Shown piece after piece: positions 34,270 through 43,299 of a stretch of 64,000 nucleotides of DNA. Origin of the DNA: Marinococcus halotolerans DSM 16375 (GTDB taxonomy: Bacteria > Bacillota > Bacilli > Bacillales > Marinococcaceae); assembly GCF_000420725.1 (NCBI RefSeq), contig NZ_ATVM01000001.1:1-64000 (forward strand), in the 5' to 3' direction. How positions within the stretch are numbered: position 1 is the stretch's first letter; each line of letters opens with the position of its first letter. The position numbers and the translations under genes were made by a program. Under the pieces are notes generated by a model. The model ran no database searches, was not told the origin of the DNA, and saw nothing but the letters and a program-made list of their open reading frames with translations.

Positions 34270-34573
34270 AGCCCAGGAACTAAGAGCCTGGAAACGAAAG
34301 GCTGCCGCGGGCGAGGTCGCCCTCTTAACGCACTACTGGTATGACCCGCGCTTTCCCGACTGTGATACGGTCACAAAAGCCTCCTGCCGGGACGTGGAAA
34401 CACTTGCGCGCTGGGGCAGGCAGTACGGCTTGAAGGCCGGCTGGATCCATTACCGCGACGACTACCCGCACTTTGACCTGCTGGGAGATTACGAAGCGCA
34501 CATTCTGTCCGAGGAAAAACAGTGGGCGCAGATGCAGCGGTTTGGTATTCAGGCTCCTCGTTCAAACAAATAA
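34253..34573 (+). CDS. yneQ: YneQ-like protein
   Basis: 106 residues, MAFGIKAQELRAWKRKAAAGEVALLTHYWYDPRFPDCDTVTKASCRDVETLARWG, then GWIHYRDDYPHFDLLGDYE. Tyr/Trp/His/Asp-rich, soluble, unknown function. Assigned mainly by its position directly after the YneP-like gene, as in B. subtilis, and by size. ATG 34253 is chosen for GGTGGAG just upstream; it overlaps the end of the thioesterase gene. Confidence 0.75.
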   Translation: MAFGIKAQELRAWKRKAAAGEVALLTHYWYDPRFPDCDTVTKASCRDVETLARWGRQYGLKAGWIHYRDDYPHFDLLGDYEAHILSEEKQWAQMQRFGIQAPRSNK

Positions 34574-34594
34574 TTTAATCTGGAGGCACGATCT

Positions 34595-35422
34595 ATGAAT
34601 GCAACGCAGAATGAAATTATTGAAGCACTGCAGACGACGCCGGAGATTGACCCGAAGCAGGAAATCGAGCGCCGCGTGCACTTTTTAAAGGAATACGCGA
34701 AGCAGGCCGGGGCCAAAGGCTTTGTGCTCGGCATTTCCGGCGGCCAGGATTCGACGCTCGCCGGCAAGCTCGCCCAGATGGCGGTCGATGAGCTCGAAAC
34801 CGAGCAGGCCGTGCCGTTTAAATTCGTCGCTCTTCGTCTGCCGTACGGCAAACAGCATGATGAAGATGATGCGGCAAAGGCACTTGACTACATTGAGCCG
34901 CAGGAAACGTATACGATTGACGTGCAGCCGGGCGTGGACGCGTCGGTGCAGGCGTTTGAACGAGCCCTCGGAACCACCATGTCCGACTTTATCAAAGGCA
35001 ACACCAAGGCCCGGGAGCGGATGAAGGCCCAGTATGACGTCGCCGGGGCCGAAGGGCTGCTTGTGCTCGGCACCGACCATGCGGCAGAAGCGGTCACCGG
35101 CTTTTATACGAAGCACGGGGACGGCGCCTGTGATGTGGCACCGCTGTTTGGCCTGAACAAGCGGCAGGGCAAAATGCTGCTGCGCGAGCTCGAGGCACCG
35201 GCGTCGACGTTTGAAAAAGTGCCGACCGCTGATCTTGAAAGCGACCGTCCCGGTCTTCCGGACGAGGAAGCGCTCGGGCTGACGTACGACCAGATTGACG
35301 ACTTTCTCGAAGGCCGCAGCATCGATCCTGAGGCCCATGACCGGCTGGTGGATATGTATAACAAAACGGCGCATAAACGGGAGCTGCCGGCATCGTTATA
35401 CGATACGTGGTGGAAAGAATAA
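34595..35422 (+). CDS. nadE: NH3-dependent NAD+ synthetase
   Basis: 275 residues; ATG after CTGGAGG. The ATP-pyrophosphatase loop SGGQDS is at residues 48-53 in GFVLGISGGQDSTLAGKLAQ, and VLGTDHAAEAVTGFYTKHGDGACDVAPLFGL is the typical NadE core. It forms NAD+ from nicotinic acid adenine dinucleotide, ATP and ammonia. The length matches the single-domain bacterial enzyme (no glutaminase domain). It starts 21 bases after the YneQ-like gene and has its own terminator. Confidence 0.97.
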   Translation: MNATQNEIIEALQTTPEIDPKQEIERRVHFLKEYAKQAGAKGFVLGISGGQDSTLAGKLAQMAVDELETEQAVPFKFVALRLPYGKQHDEDDAAKALDYIEPQETYTIDVQPGVDASVQAFERALGTTMSDFIKGNTKARERMKAQYDVAGAEGLLVLGTDHAAEAVTGFYTKHGDGACDVAPLFGLNKRQGKMLLRELEAPASTFEKVPTADLESDRPGLPDEEALGLTYDQIDDFLEGRSIDPEAHDRLVDMYNKTAHKRELPASLYDTWWKE

Positions 35423-35429
35423 CAAGCGT

Positions 35430-35462
35430 CTGCGGATGGTCCCTTGCGGCCATCCGTTTTTC
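35430..35462 (+). terminator. Terminator of nadE
   Basis: CGGATGG / CCATCCG stem followed by five T. Confidence 0.8.
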
Positions 35463-35564
35463 ACAAATACAGAAATACTGGACGCCGGGCGCGATGTTTG
35501 ATATACAGATAACAGAAAGAAAAGGAGAGAACACCGAAATACGCTAAAGGAGTACGATAGTGCC

Positions 35565-36473
35565 ATGCCTATTAAAGTGCCTGACTATTTACCGGCCAAG
35601 GATACGCTGGAAAAAGAAAATATTTTCATCATGAACGAAAGCAGGGCCTATCTGCAGGATATCCGCCCGCTGAAAATTGTCATTTTAAACCTGATGCCCC
35701 TAAAGGAACGCACCGAGACCCAGATTCTGCGGATGCTCAGTAACACGCCGCTGCAGGTGGACGTATCGTTTCTGCATCCGGACACCCACCGGTCCAAAAA
35801 TACGCCGCGCGAGCATCTGTCGTCGTTCTATAAAACGATCGATGAAGTGCGGAGCCGAAAATTCGACGGCATGATCATTACCGGCGCTCCGCTTGAAAAA
35901 ATTCCATTTGAAGAAGTGGACTACTGGGAAGAGCTGCAGAGCATTCTCGACTGGAGCGACCAGAACGTCACGAACACGATGCACATCTGCTGGGGCGCCC
36001 AGGCCGGGCTGTACCACCACCACGGCATCGATAAATATCCGCTCCCGAAAAAGCAGTTCGGCGTGTACCCGCACTATATTAACGGACGCAATGAAAAGCT
36101 TTTGAGCGGGTTCGACGATCAGTTTTACGTGCCGCATTCGAGGTACACAAAAACGAGACGCGAGGACGTGGAAGCCTGTCCGGACCTTGATATTCTGTCG
36201 GAATCCGACGAAGCCGGGCTGTATATCGTAGCGACCAAGGACCGCAAGCGGATTTACGTGACCGGCCACAGCGAATACGATGCAGAAACCCTGCGCGACG
36301 AATTTGAACGCGATATGCGTCGCGGCCTGGGGACAGAGGTGCCGGAAAACTACTTTCCGGACGACAACCACCTGTATTCCCCGCTGAAAATGTGGCGCGC
36401 CCACGCGACGCTTCTGTTTACGAACTGGCTGAACTACTATGTGTATCAGGAGACGCCGTTCGATTTTGCCTAA
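35565..36473 (+). CDS. metA: Homoserine O-acetyltransferase (MetA type)
   Basis: 302 residues. Nucleophile Cys142 in [13 protein letters not shown] and His-x-Glu in [12 protein letters not shown] fit the MetA triad. Residue 111 is Glu ([15 protein letters not shown]); in B. cereus MetA, Glu at this position selects acetyl-CoA over the succinyl-CoA used by E. coli enzymes (Gly111), so O-acetylhomoserine is the likely product. This is the first step of methionine synthesis. AAAGGAG lies rather far (12 bases) from the ATG. No SAM riboswitch pattern is seen in the leader. Confidence 0.93.
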   Translation: MPIKVPDYLPAKDTLEKENIFIMNESRAYLQDIRPLKIVILNLMPLKERTETQILRMLSNTPLQVDVSFLHPDTHRSKNTPREHLSSFYKTIDEVRSRKFDGMIITGAPLEKIPFEEVDYWEELQSILDWSDQNVTNTMHICWGAQAGLYHHHGIDKYPLPKKQFGVYPHYINGRNEKLLSGFDDQFYVPHSRYTKTRREDVEACPDLDILSESDEAGLYIVATKDRKRIYVTGHSEYDAETLRDEFERDMRRGLGTEVPENYFPDDNHLYSPLKMWRAHATLLFTNWLNYYVYQETPFDFA

Positions 36474-36503
36474 AACTGTTTCCAATTTGGAAACAGTTTT
36501 TTC
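36472..36503 (+). terminator. Terminator of metA
   Basis: AAAACTGTTTCC / GGAAACAGTTTT perfect stem and T-run starting at the stop codon. Confidence 0.9.
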
Positions 36504-36601
36504 AGTCGGCGGAGAAAAGATGATATAATAGACGCGTATGTGAACAGCAGGCAATGATAAAATGGCAGAGCCGCCGAAGACTGAGAGCAAAAGATTGGGT
36601 G

Positions 36602-37828
36602 ATGGAGTTGGATGCGCTAGATGTATTGATGAACAAGGAACGGATCATGGTATACTTTCAGCCGATACTGAGTGCAGATAAGCTGGAAATTTCTGCGTAT
36701 GAAGTGCTCGGCCGCTTCCAAAACGACAACGGGAACGCCGAAACGCTCGAGAGCTGCTTTCGGGACCCGGGCGTGCCGTGGGAGTACAAGCAGGAAATCG
36801 ACCGTGCCGTGCACCAGGCTGCCCTGGATACCTTTGTGACCGGAGAGCGGACGGACATGATTTTTTTGAACGTGGATGCGGCCACCATCCTGGGCGACGG
36901 AGGAGACGGGCTCGTTGAATTTCTGCTCGGCTACGAAGAAAGGGGCATCGCCCCGACCTCGATCTGCCTGGAGCTGAAGGCGACGGACTTTCAGCAGGAC
37001 CTGTCCCGCCTGAAGCATTTTATGCAGTATGCTCAGAGTGCCGGCCTGTCGATTGCGATTGACAATCTCGGCAAGGAAGCGATTCATCTGGAGCAAATTG
37101 CCTACTTAAAGCCGAATGTCCTGAAGGTGGACGTGACGTTTTCTGAAAATTTTGCCGTCCCGAGCATTTACCGGGACGTGCTGCATTCGCTATCGACGCT
37201 GTCGAGAAAAATCGGGGCTTCGCTTTTATTTGAAAAGATCGAGTCCTTTAATCAGCTGAATTACGCCTGGAGAAACGGCGCCCGGTACTACCAGGGATTT
37301 TATCTGGATAAGCCGAAAGAAACGTTCATTGAAAAGGATCAGTTTCAGGAACGGATGAAAAAAGACATCCACCATTTTATTGATGTGGAACGCAAAAAAA
37401 TTGAAGCCCAGATCCAGCTGACCGCCGAGCTGAACAAGCGGCTGAACGACCGGCTCAAGCACGCGGACGTGATGGAGGACATTGACGGCTGGACGATGAA
37501 AACCGCCGAGTCGCTCGAGGAAATGAGCTTTAGGGTGTACGTGTGCGACCGGGAAGGGTATCAGCTTTCCGGCAACGCCTCGCGTCAGAGCGGTGAAGCC
37601 TGGGAATACCGGACGGAGGAGCGCAACCGCAACTGGAGCTGGCGGCCGTATTTCCTCGAAAACATTGTGCGCATGAACTTTGAACAGCGGGGGATTCTTT
37701 CTGATATGTATACGGACTTTCACAGCGATGAAATGATCCGGACGTATTCCCATCCGATCACGGAGGATCTGTACGTGTTTGTGGACATTCCTTATGCGTT
37801 TTTGTATGAAAAAGATTATCTGCTGTAA
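36602..37828 (+). CDS. ykuI: YkuI-like EAL-domain c-di-GMP protein
   Basis: 408 residues from ATG 36602 (the frame extends upstream to 36554 but without a ribosome-binding site). N-terminal EAL domain with altered motifs: YEVLGR (EVL rather than EAL), ICLELKATDF, and AIDNLG where active enzymes have DDFG. A C-terminal sensor-like domain of about 150 residues follows a long helix. This is the layout of B. subtilis YkuI, which binds cyclic di-GMP but has not shown hydrolysis; a receptor role is the better inference. Confidence 0.87.
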   Translation: MELDALDVLMNKERIMVYFQPILSADKLEISAYEVLGRFQNDNGNAETLESCFRDPGVPWEYKQEIDRAVHQAALDTFVTGERTDMIFLNVDAATILGDGGDGLVEFLLGYEERGIAPTSICLELKATDFQQDLSRLKHFMQYAQSAGLSIAIDNLGKEAIHLEQIAYLKPNVLKVDVTFSENFAVPSIYRDVLHSLSTLSRKIGASLLFEKIESFNQLNYAWRNGARYYQGFYLDKPKETFIEKDQFQERMKKDIHHFIDVERKKIEAQIQLTAELNKRLNDRLKHADVMEDIDGWTMKTAESLEEMSFRVYVCDREGYQLSGNASRQSGEAWEYRTEERNRNWSWRPYFLENIVRMNFEQRGILSDMYTDFHSDEMIRTYSHPITEDLYVFVDIPYAFLYEKDYLL

Positions 37829-37831
37829 ACA

Positions 37832-37868
37832 GCGCCGGCTTCTCCTTCTGCGGAGGGGCGGCGTTTTT
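37832..37868 (+). terminator. Terminator of ykuI
   Basis: GC-rich stem GCGCCGGCTTCTCC / GGAGGGGCGGCG with a T-run. Confidence 0.75.
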
Positions 37869-37891
37869 ACATAAAAAGGAGCGCGGTATCG

Positions 37892-40800
37892 GTGCAGCGG
37901 CCAAGTCTTGAAATGTATCAATGGAATAATGACACGGTCCGGAGCTTTTTCTCCCGGCATACGTTTTCAGAGGCAGCGGTCGCGGACGGCCTGGAAGAGC
38001 TTCAGGCCGCGGCGGCGCTGAGCGAAGAGGAGCAGAAGGACCTTGAGCGGCTGAAGGCGAAAAACAGCGCGGCGGCGTACCATGTGCTCGTCTGCGGCCA
38101 TTTTTCCGCCGGTAAAAGCACGCTGATCAACCGGATGCTCGACGGAGAATGGCTGCCGGCCCACCCGGTGCCAACGAGTGCCAATATCGTTTCGTTTACG
38201 ACCGGAAGCGCTTCCTCCTATGAGGTGACCACCGGCGGAGAAACAACGGCCGTACCGCCCGGGGAATGGACGAACGCATGGATGATGGCCGGAGAGACCG
38301 AGCGGGTGGAAGTGAAGCATCCTGCCCTTCCGCTGCCGCCGGGGGTGACGCTTTTTGACACGCCGGGCATCGATTCCACCGAATCGGCTCATCAGCGGGC
38401 GGCGGAGTCGGAATGGATGGTAGCCGATGAGCTGTTTTACGTCACCGACTACCAGCAGGTGGAGTCGGAGGAAAATTTCTTATTTCTGCAGCAGCTGAAC
38501 GAGCAGTACGTCCGCCCGTGTCTTATCGTGAACCAGGTGGATAAGCATGAGGAGGGGGAGCTTTCGTTTCAGGCGTATCAGGACCGGATCCGTCAGAGCC
38601 TGGAGCGCCGGCAGATCGAATACGAAGCCATTTTCTTTGTGTCCGCTCTTTATCCGGAACGGACCGCTGCTTCCTGGAAAGCGCTGCAGGAGAAAATGCT
38701 GCCCGAGGGTTCCCGGGAGCGGGAGGAGCGCATCCGGCAGACATGCGCCTCGAGAGCCTATTACATCACGGTTTCCCATTTAAAGCGGCGTCTTGCTGCT
38801 GCGGAGCCGGATGGGGACATGCAGCGCGTCTGGGAGACGTTTTCCACACCGGGGGCCCTTTACGAGGCACTCTTAGCCGACGAAGAGGCCGCCGGCGAGT
38901 TCAGGCACTGGGAAACGAAGGCGGAAAAAGCAATGCGCCGGACCATCCACGACGGCTTTGCCCGTGCCAAGCTGATGCCCTATCATACCCGGGCCGCCGT
39001 GCACGCGTATTTGGAATCCCGCCTGGTCACGTTCCGGGTGAAAAGCTGGCTGGGCACCCGGAAGACAGCCCGGGTACGGAAAGAGCGCGAGGCCCGGGTG
39101 CTCGAAGAACTGAATGAAAACATAAAAAACGAGCTCGAAAATCATTTAAAACGTGACATGAAGCAGACCGCCGAACGGTATGCGGGCAAAAGCCCGGAGG
39201 TGGAAGCTGCTATTGATGCCATGAAGGTGCGCGCAGACTCCGCGATGCTCGAGGAAGCGGAAAATAAGGGAGCGCGTCTCACGGAGGCCTATGCAAGAAC
39301 CTACTGCCGCACGCTCGAGGAAAAAATGCAGACAGCGTACCGGCGCCAGCTCGCCGAATGGATGCCGCTGTTTTTAGAGAAGGCTCATGCCCACAAACAG
39401 ACGGAAGCCGAGCGCCAGGAATCAAACGCGGCTGCCCATCGGCAGGCATGGCGGGCCTACGAAGCGTGGCGGGAGGAATTTTATCAAGAGAAGGAGCTGC
39501 TCGAAGCCCAGCAGCAGTGGTGGGCCCAGGAGGCGGTTCCGCTCGCGCAGCCGGAAGAGCGCGAGCCGGTCATGCAGGCCGTGGCCCCTTCGACGGGTGC
39601 AGAAGGTTACTCGGTGCAGGAATGGTACCGGGATTATCTGGACCGCGCCGGCCGGGAGCGGTCCTCCCTCGCAGATCCGGAGGCCGAGGCAGAGAAGTGG
39701 CAGAAGCTCGCCCGTCTCGTGCAGCCGTATGCGCCGCTTGAAGGCTTTGCCCAGAGGCTTGAGTCCCGGGCAAGGCGGCTTCGGGAGCAGGCGTTTCGTG
39801 TTTCCTTTTTCGGCGGCTTCAGCGCCGGAAAATCCACCGTGGCCAACGCCATGGCCGGAGAAGCCGTTCTGCCGGTGTCAGCGAACCCGACCACAGCAGC
39901 CATCACGCATATGAAAGCGCCGGACGACCGGCACGCAGACCGGAGCGCGGTCATTTATTATAAACAGCAGGCTGACGTCCTGCAGGATATGAATGACCTG
40001 CTCGCGCCGTTTGAGGTGCGTCTTTCGCATGTGTCGGAGTGGCACAGCCGGTACGCCGCCTATGAAGAAGAGGTGCAGGAGCGGGCGGAGAAGGCTGAAA
40101 AGCAGAAACGGACGGAGCTCGAGCAGCAGCACCTGGAGCCGCTCGCGTTTGACGCCATGCGGGAGGAAGAAAAAAGGATGCTTGATCAGTATGTGGCGTC
40201 CTATGAAAAGCAAAAAAGCCGTGCCGGCCGTCCGGATACGGTGTCCCTGGAGGCGTTTCAGCAGGCCGCAGGCACTGAAGAAGCCGCCATGATGATCGAG
40301 CGGGCGGATGTTTACCTTTCGACAGGGTGGACCGAAAGAGGAATGGAAGTCGTTGATACGCCCGGCATCCATTCCGTGTACCAGCGGCATGCGGACATTT
40401 CGTTTCAGGAAATGAAGCGGGCGGACGCTATTTTGTTTTTATCCTATTATAACCATGCGTTTTCCCGCGGGGACAAAGCGTTTTTGGAACAGCTGGCTGC
40501 GGTGAACCAGACCTTTTCCTATGATAAGCTCCTTTTCCTGGTTAATGCATCGGACCTGGCCGCGGGGCGCCAGGAGCTCGAAGAGGTTCTTCACTACGTC
40601 CGGCAGGAGCTGTCCGCGATTGGCATCCGTGAGCCACTCGTCCTGCCTGTTTCCGGGAAGGTATCGCTTCAGGATAAAACGGCCGGCGGCCTGGAAGGGT
40701 TCGACGCCGTGTTTGAGCAGTTTCTTTTCTCGACGCTTGAGACGACTGTCATGAAAGAGGGCAGCCGGGAAGCAGCGGAGGTGCTGGCCTATGTGGAACG

Positions 40801-41593
40801 AGCGCGGGCACAGGCGGAACGGACGGATGCCGAACAGGAGCAGGAAAAGCAAAACGATATCGCACAGCTCGAGCAGTTCATCACACAGGACAAATGGACA
40901 GAATCATGGAAACGGATCGAACAGCGGCTCACGGAGGAAACGGAGGAGTTGTTTTTTTACGTGCGCCAGCGCCTGTTTTATTACTACCGGGAAGAATTTA
41001 TGTTTTGGTTTTCACGGGCTTACTTTTATGAGCAGCCGTCGTTTCGCTCTCAGCTCCGCCGAAAAACGACGGAGGCGGTGCAGCAGGTGCTGCAGCGGTT
41101 TTTGCAGGAAACAAGGATCACCTCCGCCCGGATTGAACAGTGGATGCAGCGGACCATGGACGAAGAAGAACAGCACTGGAGACAGCAGCTTCCGGATCAT
41201 TTGCGCTATGTATTTTCGGGGGAGCAAGCAGCTTTTCCGCCAATCGAATTCTCCCCGCCGGAGGTGCCGGCAATTGCAGAAGCAGTGGAAGGCGAGTGGA
41301 AAACGCTGACCCACCATGATTTCTTTATGAACGGGCAGAACAAAGGGTACCGGGAGGCGCTGGAACAACAGCTGCGTCCCGTCGTCGAAGAAGAACTGCA
41401 GATCGTTAAAGCAGAGGTCTACGCCTGGGCAGAGGCAGCCGCCCGGGCCCGTTGGGAAGAGCGCACCGCTGACTGGGAAACGGCGGCCCGCCGGCAGGCG
41501 GAGTGGCTCCGGCAGGAAAAAACAGGGGAAAGCGAACGGCAGTGGGCCGAGCTTGAAGCAGAGGTCCGGAGGCTGGTTGGACAGAAAGAGTGA
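37892..41593 (+). CDS. dynA: Tandem dynamin-like GTPase (DynA type)
   Basis: 1233 residues from a GTG with AAAAGGAG upstream. Two complete GTPase modules: P-loops GHFSAGKSTLIN (69-80) and FGGFSAGKSTVAN (near 637), each with a switch DTPG (TLFDTPGID, VVDTPGIH) and nucleotide-base motifs (NQVDK in the first). Each is followed by a long coiled-coil-rich stalk. This internal duplication is the layout of B. subtilis DynA (YpbR), which tethers and fuses membranes and helps protect against pore damage and phage. The C-terminal region is highly charged. Confidence 0.93.
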   Translation: MQRPSLEMYQWNNDTVRSFFSRHTFSEAAVADGLEELQAAAALSEEEQKDLERLKAKNSAAAYHVLVCGHFSAGKSTLINRMLDGEWLPAHPVPTSANIVSFTTGSASSYEVTTGGETTAVPPGEWTNAWMMAGETERVEVKHPALPLPPGVTLFDTPGIDSTESAHQRAAESEWMVADELFYVTDYQQVESEENFLFLQQLNEQYVRPCLIVNQVDKHEEGELSFQAYQDRIRQSLERRQIEYEAIFFVSALYPERTAASWKALQEKMLPEGSREREERIRQTCASRAYYITVSHLKRRLAAAEPDGDMQRVWETFSTPGALYEALLADEEAAGEFRHWETKAEKAMRRTIHDGFARAKLMPYHTRAAVHAYLESRLVTFRVKSWLGTRKTARVRKEREARVLEELNENIKNELENHLKRDMKQTAERYAGKSPEVEAAIDAMKVRADSAMLEEAENKGARLTEAYARTYCRTLEEKMQTAYRRQLAEWMPLFLEKAHAHKQTEAERQESNAAAHRQAWRAYEAWREEFYQEKELLEAQQQWWAQEAVPLAQPEEREPVMQAVAPSTGAEGYSVQEWYRDYLDRAGRERSSLADPEAEAEKWQKLARLVQPYAPLEGFAQRLESRARRLREQAFRVSFFGGFSAGKSTVANAMAGEAVLPVSANPTTAAITHMKAPDDRHADRSAVIYYKQQADVLQDMNDLLAPFEVRLSHVSEWHSRYAAYEEEVQERAEKAEKQKRTELEQQHLEPLAFDAMREEEKRMLDQYVASYEKQKSRAGRPDTVSLEAFQQAAGTEEAAMMIERADVYLSTGWTERGMEVVDTPGIHSVYQRHADISFQEMKRADAILFLSYYNHAFSRGDKAFLEQLAAVNQTFSYDKLLFLVNASDLAAGRQELEEVLHYVRQELSAIGIREPLVLPVSGKVSLQDKTAGGLEGFDAVFEQFLFSTLETTVMKEGSREAAEVLAYVERARAQAERTDAEQEQEKQNDIAQLEQFITQDKWTESWKRIEQRLTEETEELFFYVRQRLFYYYREEFMFWFSRAYFYEQPSFRSQLRRKTTEAVQQVLQRFLQETRITSARIEQWMQRTMDEEEQHWRQQLPDHLRYVFSGEQAAFPPIEFSPPEVPAIAEAVEGEWKTLTHHDFFMNGQNKGYREALEQQLRPVVEEELQIVKAEVYAWAEAAARARWEERTADWETAARRQAEWLRQEKTGESERQWAELEAEVRRLVGQKE

Positions 41594-41605
41594 GTGTGTT
41601 ATAAT
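41577..41605 (+). promoter_or_regulatory. SigA-type promoter inside the end of dynA
   Basis: TTGGAC, 17-base spacer, TATAAT (41600-41605). The -35 box lies in the last codons of dynA and drives the small gene at 41637. Confidence 0.75.
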
Positions 41606-41636
41606 ACAAGTACTCTGTAAGACAAAGGATGGGGAC

Positions 41637-41972
41637 ATGAACGGAACAAATATTTTTTTAGACGACGTCCGACAGTCTCCGGAGAATCACGTATTAGTGA
41701 AAACAGCAGAAGAATGTATGCGACTGCTGCAAAACACGGCTGATGTGAGTCATCTGTCGCTTGACCACGATTTGGGAACGAAGTACTTTAATGGATTTTC
41801 CGTCGTGCTGTATTTACTTGAAAAACAAATTATCCCTTCAAAAATTACTATACACTCAGCTAATGCAGTTGGCGGTAAACGGATGTACCGGAGACTGATG
41901 GAAGCACGCAGGTCCGGGGAACTTCCGGAACGAGTGAAGATTCTGCACCGGCCGCTTCCATTGAATGCCTAA
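41637..41972 (+). CDS. Cyclic-phosphate-processing receiver-like protein (cPRD)
   Basis: 111 residues; ATG after AAAGGATGGGG. N-terminal IFLDDVRQSPE (Asp9-Asp10) and LSLDHDLGTKYFNGF (Asp43, His44, Asp45), then KITIHSANAVGGKRM. This is the pattern of the stand-alone receiver-fold family predicted to process cyclic-phosphate ends in RNA repair or conflict contexts (LDDxR ... SLDHDLG); a classical two-component receiver would not carry the DHDLG. Function inferred from the family prediction, not demonstrated. It has its own promoter inside dynA and its own terminator. Confidence 0.75.
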   Translation: MNGTNIFLDDVRQSPENHVLVKTAEECMRLLQNTADVSHLSLDHDLGTKYFNGFSVVLYLLEKQIIPSKITIHSANAVGGKRMYRRLMEARRSGELPERVKILHRPLPLNA

Positions 41973-41974
41973 AA

Positions 41975-42002
41975 AGAAGCCTTTCAGGGCTTCTTTTTTT
42001 AT
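41975..42002 (+). terminator. Rho-independent terminator
   Basis: AGAAGCC / GGCTTCT stem followed by seven T. Confidence 0.9.
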
Positions 42003-42053
42003 ATACCGGGACAAGCTTTGCTATAATGAACAGAGGAAAAGGAGGCAGAAGCT

Positions 42054-42344
42054 ATGCAAATACATGTAACGGACCGGGCGAAAGAGGCGATCCGCCGTCT
42101 CGGGGACAACCAGACGATAACGATTGCCTATGAATTCACGGGAGGGTGTCAGGGGCTTCAGGAATTCCAGCTGCACGCCTCCCCGGGTACAACACCGGAC
42201 GTCCGGGCTGCCGATGAAGACACCCTGCATCTGATCGAGCCGTCGCCGGTGCTCGACTATCACCCAACGCTCAAGTGGATGCTGAAAAATAAAAACCAGA
42301 CGATCGCAAACAATATTCATTTGTATGAACACACCGAAGCGTAA
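42054..42344 (+). CDS. HesB/IscA-fold protein (YqkB-like)
   Basis: 96 residues, MQIHVTDRAKEAIRRLG, then ITIAYEFTGGCQGLQEFQLH and a C-terminus LDYHPTLKWMLKNKNQTIANN. The layout fits the Fe-S biosynthesis (HesB/IscA) fold family of the YqkB kind. Only one Cys is present and the CxC cluster ligands of IscA are absent, so Fe-S carriage is doubtful. AAAGGAGG precedes the ATG. It ends 13 bases before the ABC ATPase start, which suggests co-transcription. Confidence 0.72.
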   Translation: MQIHVTDRAKEAIRRLGDNQTITIAYEFTGGCQGLQEFQLHASPGTTPDVRAADEDTLHLIEPSPVLDYHPTLKWMLKNKNQTIANNIHLYEHTEA

Positions 42345-42357
42345 GGAGGACCAGGCA

Positions 42358-43158
42358 ATGGAGCGTTTAGTGGACATGAAAAACGTCAGCGTCCGGACCA
42401 ACGGACGGGTCAGGCTTGAAGACGTTTCATTTGAAGTCAATCAGGGCGAGCACCGGGCGCTGCTCGGCTTGAACGGATCCGGCAAAACCACCCTGCTGCA
42501 GGCGATTTTAGGGCAGGTTTGGGCCACGGAAGGCGTAGTGCATACCTGGTTTGGCCGTCACGGCAGGGTGAACATGCAGGATCTCCGCCGGGAAATCGGT
42601 ATCGTCAGCAACGCCCTCGATGACCAGTACCAGCACCGGGCGGGGGAAACCGCCTTTAATGTCGCGTTAAGCGGTTATTTTGCGAGTATCGGTATTTACG
42701 AGCAGGCACCGGAAGAAATCACCGCCCGGGCGGAAAACGCGCTGCACACGTTTGGGGTTTCCCAGTACAGGGATGTGCCGTACGCAGCGCTCTCGCAGGG
42801 AGAGAAGCGCCGGGTGATGCTTGCGAGAGCCTGGACAACAGGAGCAAAACTGCTGCTTCTCGACGAGCCATGCACCGGGCTTGATGTAAAGGGAAGAGAA
42901 GAGCTGATCGCAGGGCTTGAAGCATCACTGCAAAACCCCGAGGCCCCGACGGTACTGTATGTAACCCATCATCTCGAAGAACTGCCGGGAGCTGTGGAAG
43001 CTGCAACGATTATGAAAAACGGACGGGTGCAGGCAGATGGGAAAAAACAGGACGTGCTGACAGATGAGGAAATTTCGACCGCATTTGACGTAAACGGAAG
43101 CATCCAGTGGCATGAACAGCGGCCGTGGTTTATCATCGGGGGAGCGCCGATACGCTGA
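42358..43158 (+). CDS. ABC transporter ATP-binding protein (YlmA-like)
   Basis: 266 residues; ATG chosen for AAGGAGG at 42342. Walker A GLNGSGKTT, signature LSQGEKRR (Q replaces the first G of LSGGQ), Walker B KLLLLDEPCTGLD and switch His in YVTHH. It resembles stand-alone ATPases like YlmA/ModF-type regulators. No permease gene is adjacent, so it either pairs with a distant membrane subunit or works without transport. Confidence 0.85.
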   Translation: MERLVDMKNVSVRTNGRVRLEDVSFEVNQGEHRALLGLNGSGKTTLLQAILGQVWATEGVVHTWFGRHGRVNMQDLRREIGIVSNALDDQYQHRAGETAFNVALSGYFASIGIYEQAPEEITARAENALHTFGVSQYRDVPYAALSQGEKRRVMLARAWTTGAKLLLLDEPCTGLDVKGREELIAGLEASLQNPEAPTVLYVTHHLEELPGAVEAATIMKNGRVQADGKKQDVLTDEEISTAFDVNGSIQWHEQRPWFIIGGAPIR

Positions 43159-43253
43159 CGCCGAACCTAGCTGTTCGGTTAACAATAAAAATTTCAATTA
43201 CCGTAATTAATATAAATAAAAAAATATATAATTAAAGAGTCAAGCAAAAATGC

Positions 43254-43288
43254 CAAAAATAAGCCCCTTCCTAATACAGGAAAGGGCC
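43254..43288 (-). terminator. Terminator of the oxidoreductase gene
   Basis: On the reverse strand GCCCTTTCC and GGAAGGGGC pair across TGTATTA, followed by TTATTTTT. Confidence 0.75.
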
Positions 43289-43299
43289 CGGGAATGTGG

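Noticed and set aside
35463-35564. SAM riboswitch upstream of metA
   Set aside because: Only about 100 bases between terminator and start; no conserved S-box stems or terminator/antiterminator seen.
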